From assembly GCF_002891295.1 (NCBI RefSeq), contig NZ_LGUI01000003.1, forward strand, positions 963,965 through 1,027,964: a stretch of DNA of 64,000 bases, written 5' to 3'. Positions 61,501-64,000 of the stretch are shown piece after piece. The position numbers and the translations under genes were made by a program. How positions within the stretch are numbered: position 1 is the first letter of the stretch; every line of letters begins with the position of its first letter. Origin of the DNA: Streptomyces eurocidicus (lineage in GTDB: Bacteria > Actinomycetota > Actinomycetes > Streptomycetales > Streptomycetaceae). Below the pieces are notes generated by a model. It had not been told where the DNA came from and did not search any database. It worked only from the letters and a program-made list of their open reading frames with translations.

Positions 61501-61609
61501 ACGACACATATATACGTGCGACACCTATAGAAGGGGAGGGGAAGAAGGGACGAGCACTCACCACGGCGGGACCGCCCTGACGACATCGCCCCGGCAGGAC
61601 CCCGTGGGG

Positions 61610-62926
61610 TCAGACCGACACCTTCGCCCGCTCGGACCGCCCGGCCTCCTCGCCGCCACGGACCGCGCCGCCCTTCGCACGCACCGCCGACACCCGCGGC
61701 GGGATCTCCTGCGCGGGGGTGAGCCGACGGCCCATCCGCAGCGCCAGCCCGGAGATGCCCAGCGAGCAGACGACCAGCATCACGATGTACGCGACGTACA
61801 TGCCGCCACCGGCCATCAGACCGCCGACCGCCGGGCCGACCGCCAGCGCCAGCTGCTTCACGAGAGCGAAGGCCGAGTTGTACTGGCCAACGAGCCGCGC
61901 CGGCGCCAGGTCCGCCACAAGGGGGGCCATCGTCGGCGCCAGCATCGACTCACCGATGCCGAAGAGCGCGTACGTCGAGATCAGCAGCGCGGTGGCCACA
62001 CCGTGCGCCCCCGGCACGAGCCCGGAGATCCCCGCGGCCACCCACGCCACGGTCCAGATCACACCGACCAGCGCGATGACCCGGCTGCGCCGCCGCCGCT
62101 CGACCAGCTTCAGGACGACGAACTGCGCCAGCACGATCGCCGCCGTGTTCGCGGCGAGGGCGATGCCGAGCGTCGCCGGCGAGATCCGGGTGACCTCGAC
62201 GGCGAAGGCCGCGAGACCCGACTCGAACTGGCCGTAGCAGGCGAAGAACATCACGAAGCCCAGCACGCACAGCTGCACCATGGCCCGGTCCGCGAGCAGC
62301 GTCCGCAGCCCGCCCTTGGCAGCACCGTCGGTCGGCATCGCGTCGTCGACCTTGGGCGCCTTCGGCAGCCGCACGGTCGCGATGGCCGCACCCAGGACCA
62401 GGAACATCACCGACTCGATCGCGAAGAGCCGTACGAAGCTCGACGGGTTCGAGGTGTCCACCAGCTGCCCGCCCAGCAGACCGCCGACGCCGAGGCCGAG
62501 GTTGTTGAGGAAGAACTGCATCGCGAAGGCACGCGAACGGGTGCTCGGCGTCGAGCACCACACGATCATCGTGGCCAGCGACGGCTGGATCACCGCGATA
62601 CCCGCACCGAGCGCGGCCGCGGCGGCGACCACCAGGGACTGGCTGTCCGCGAGCCCGAGCCCCATCGAACCCACGGCGGCGGAGACCGTACCCGCGATGG
62701 CGACGGGCAGCGGACCCCGCCGGTCGATGACCCGACCGGTGAAGGGCAGCACGACGAGCGCGGCCACGGCGAACGTCGCGAGCACGATGCCTGCCGTACT
62801 CGCGCCGAGGTCCCGTACCTGAGACACATAGATGAACAGGAACGGAACGGTGAAGCCATTGCCGAACGCGCTCAACGCGTTGCCCAGCTGGATCCGGCGC
62901 AGTGCTGCGCCCATCGCGGTGGTCAC
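61610..62926 (-). CDS. MFS transporter (drug/metabolite efflux type)
   Basis: This 438-aa membrane protein has about 12 hydrophobic segments. The TM2-3 loop reads FTGRVIDRRGPLPVA, a motif A relative, and LATMIVWCSTPSTRSRAFAMQFF follows TM4. The C-terminus is a basic cytoplasmic tail. GTG 62926 has AAGGGG 5 nt upstream; GTG 62932 is possible. It is divergent from a MarR regulator with an operator between them, which suggests an inducible exporter. The substrate is unknown. Confidence 0.88.
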   Translation of the reverse strand: MTTAMGAALRRIQLGNALSAFGNGFTVPFLFIYVSQVRDLGASTAGIVLATFAVAALVVLPFTGRVIDRRGPLPVAIAGTVSAAVGSMGLGLADSQSLVVAAAAALGAGIAVIQPSLATMIVWCSTPSTRSRAFAMQFFLNNLGLGVGGLLGGQLVDTSNPSSFVRLFAIESVMFLVLGAAIATVRLPKAPKVDDAMPTDGAAKGGLRTLLADRAMVQLCVLGFVMFFACYGQFESGLAAFAVEVTRISPATLGIALAANTAAIVLAQFVVLKLVERRRRSRVIALVGVIWTVAWVAAGISGLVPGAHGVATALLISTYALFGIGESMLAPTMAPLVADLAPARLVGQYNSAFALVKQLALAVGPAVGGLMAGGGMYVAYIVMLVVCSLGISGLALRMGRRLTPAQEIPPRVSAVRAKGGAVRGGEEAGRSERAKVSV

Positions 62927-63000
62927 ACTCACCCCTTAGGTAGAAGAGATCGGTAAGGAAGATCGTCAGCAGAGGGACAGTCCAACCCTGAAGACTTCAC

Positions 63001-63023
63001 CTCTAAACTTCGAAGCTAAAGAG
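63001..63023. promoter_or_regulatory. Palindromic MarR operator
   Basis: A 23-bp imperfect palindrome has core CTTCGAAG (63008-63015) and outer CTCT/AGAG, with AT-rich links. It lies between the divergent MFS and MarR genes. Its position and symmetry fit an operator that controls both promoters. Confidence 0.7.
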
Positions 63024-63072
63024 TACACATCAAAGGGCTTTAACGCCAATCACTCGTGCCATACTGCGGCCC

Positions 63073-63621
63073 ATGGCTGACACACCCGGCGCCCCCGAGC
63101 CGAGCCTCGATGAACAGATCGCCGCTTACCAGCGCGAGTTCCAAGACCTTGATCCCCAGGTGGAGAAGGTGGTCTCGGCCCTCAGCAGGCTCAACCGCCG
63201 CATGAACGTCGCCTACGGGCGGCAGACCGCCGAGCTCGGCATGAGCAATGCCGAGTGGGAGGTCCTCAAGGCGCTCGTCCTGGCCGGCGACCCGTACCGG
63301 ATGGGCCCCGGCGACCTCGCCAAGCGCCTCGGCCTCACCCCGGCCGCGATGACCCACCGCATCGACCGGATGGTCGCGGAGGGCCTCGTCACCCGTGAGC
63401 GGGACGAGAGCAACCGTGTCCGGGTGATCGTCGGCATCACCGAGGAGGGCCGGGCGAAGTGGCTGGAGGCCATGCGGATGGCCACGGTCTTCGAGGAGGA
63501 GCTGCTCCAGGACCTCTCGGGCGAGGAGCGGCACCGGCTGGGCGAGATGCTCACCCGCCTGCTCCGCCGGGTGGAAGAGGCCCAGCCGGACGCCGGCGGC
63601 AGGCTCAGCGACCTCGACTGA
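63073..63621 (+). CDS. MarR family transcriptional regulator
   Basis: This 182-aa winged-helix protein has an N-terminal helix LDEQIAAYQREFQDLDP, a recognition region GDLAKRLGLTPAAMTHRIDRMVAEGLV and wing RERDESNRVRVIVGI. ATG 63073 is the start. It is divergent from an MFS transporter gene with a palindrome between them, so it is the likely repressor of that transporter. It is immediately followed by the rRNA promoter region. Confidence 0.92.
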   Translation: MADTPGAPEPSLDEQIAAYQREFQDLDPQVEKVVSALSRLNRRMNVAYGRQTAELGMSNAEWEVLKALVLAGDPYRMGPGDLAKRLGLTPAAMTHRIDRMVAEGLVTRERDESNRVRVIVGITEEGRAKWLEAMRMATVFEEELLQDLSGEERHRLGEMLTRLLRRVEEAQPDAGGRLSDLD

Positions 63622-63633
63622 GGCCGGGCATCT

Positions 63634-63668
63634 CATGGGTTGACATGGATTTGACCCATGGGTAGTGT
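63634..63668 (+). promoter_or_regulatory. rRNA operon promoter, first
   Basis: TTGACA (63640-63645) and TAGTGT (63663-63668) have a 17-bp spacer, close to the sigma-HrdB consensus. The -35 box overlaps an inverted repeat, CATGGGT (63634-63640) and ACCCATG (63654-63660). Confidence 0.75.
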
Positions 63669-64000
63669 TCTCCGGGTTGCCAGCCGGGCCTGACGGTCCG
63701 AAGGCAGCCACTCACGCCACTTCCGGTGGCACTCTCTACTGCACGGCCCTTGAACGGGATGGATTTCGGCGTGTCCGAAATTCGGAACGGACTCCGATTA
63801 GGAGTCACGGGGGGAATCCGCTAAAGTAGTGATCACGCCGGAAGGCGCGAAAAACCCCGCTCCAACAGGGGGCCGGAAACGGGAAACAGACCGGAAACGG
63901 ACTGGAAAACGGATCTGGTAAGGTTGGAAACAACGAAGGGAAGCGCCCGGAGGAAAGCCCGAGAGGGTGAGTACAAAGGAAGCGTCCGTTCCTTGAGAAC
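63669..64000 (+). promoter_or_regulatory. rRNA operon leader with further promoters
   Basis: This matches the multi-promoter leader of Streptomyces rrn operons. Likely -10 boxes are TAAAGT (63822-63827, with TTAGGA 18 bp upstream) and TAAGGT (63919-63924). The end carries the anti-termination-like block GAGGGTGAGTACAAAGG and a hairpin AAGGAA (63976-63981)/TTCCTT (63989-63994) that precedes 16S rRNA in Streptomyces. The window stops here, so the 16S gene itself is not included. Confidence 0.85.

Noticed and set aside
63840..64000. 16S rRNA gene
   Set aside because: The sequence matches only the leader with its anti-termination block; the mature 16S start is not reached before position 64000.

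Overview
The window is high-GC actinobacterial chromosome and is almost certainly from a Streptomyces. Diagnostic content includes bldC, valine dehydrogenase, a DUF6227 protein, a WhiJ-type regulator with a DUF397 partner, an NsdA-like sporulation protein, GTG starts, leaderless-type promoters, and an rrn leader at the right end. Gene calls rest on reading the translations; no database search was possible.

Left core region (1 to about 27.8 kb). The 3' end of a sterol-carrier-type protein is followed by purF-purM (purine synthesis), a DUF3073 protein, vdh, a conserved hypothetical gene and bldC. Next come a tRNA-Asp, the large helicase gene hrpA, and a tRNA-Glu/Asp/Phe cluster. A small zincin, a proline-rich lipoprotein and an RNA-metabolism group follow: two DEAD-box helicases flanking tRNA-Lys, a DUF6227 gene and a cold-shock gene with a terminator-like leader. 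Then come a SpoIIE-type phosphatase, an M23 peptidase behind a ydaO (c-di-AMP) riboswitch, a sugar-porter MFS, an aldo/keto reductase, and a MarR regulator divergent from an AtaL-like SRPBCC gene.

Accessory island (about 27.8 to 45.3 kb). A methyltransferase lacking its N-terminal half abuts an HTH/zinc-ribbon gene. A WhiJ-type triad follows (DUF397, XRE-DUF5753, degenerate ATP-binding protein). The rest is a defence locus of about 14 kb. One arm on the plus strand is a tightly coupled operon: an XRE-HTH fused to a divergent GHKL ATPase, an unknown protein and a DUF6339-like protein. The minus-strand arm carries a MutL/MORC-like GHKL ATPase, a PD-(D/E)XK nuclease, a Z1 superfamily-II helicase and two C5 cytosine methyltransferases. 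The two arms converge and overlap tail to tail by 32 nt. A Vsr nuclease and a third C5 methyltransferase are divergent at the right end. The first methyltransferase after Z1 has Arg in place of the catalytic Cys. The Z1/MutL-like/RE-fold/methylase association matches restriction-modification loci described by Iyer, Abhiman and Aravind. The HTH-ATPase operon and the Cys-less methylase are the least explained parts.

Right core region (45.4 to 64 kb). This holds a PrsW-type membrane protease, trmB, lhgO, an NsdA-like regulator and an asparagine-synthase-like protein with an altered ATP loop. It also holds an unusually long ECF sigma factor fused to a zinc-finger/transmembrane/NPCBM module, a TetR regulator, a type II NADH dehydrogenase, a PAS-SpoIIE-HATPase phosphatase, and an MFS transporter divergent from a MarR regulator with a palindromic operator. 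The window ends in the promoter and leader region of an rRNA operon; the 16S gene lies just beyond it.
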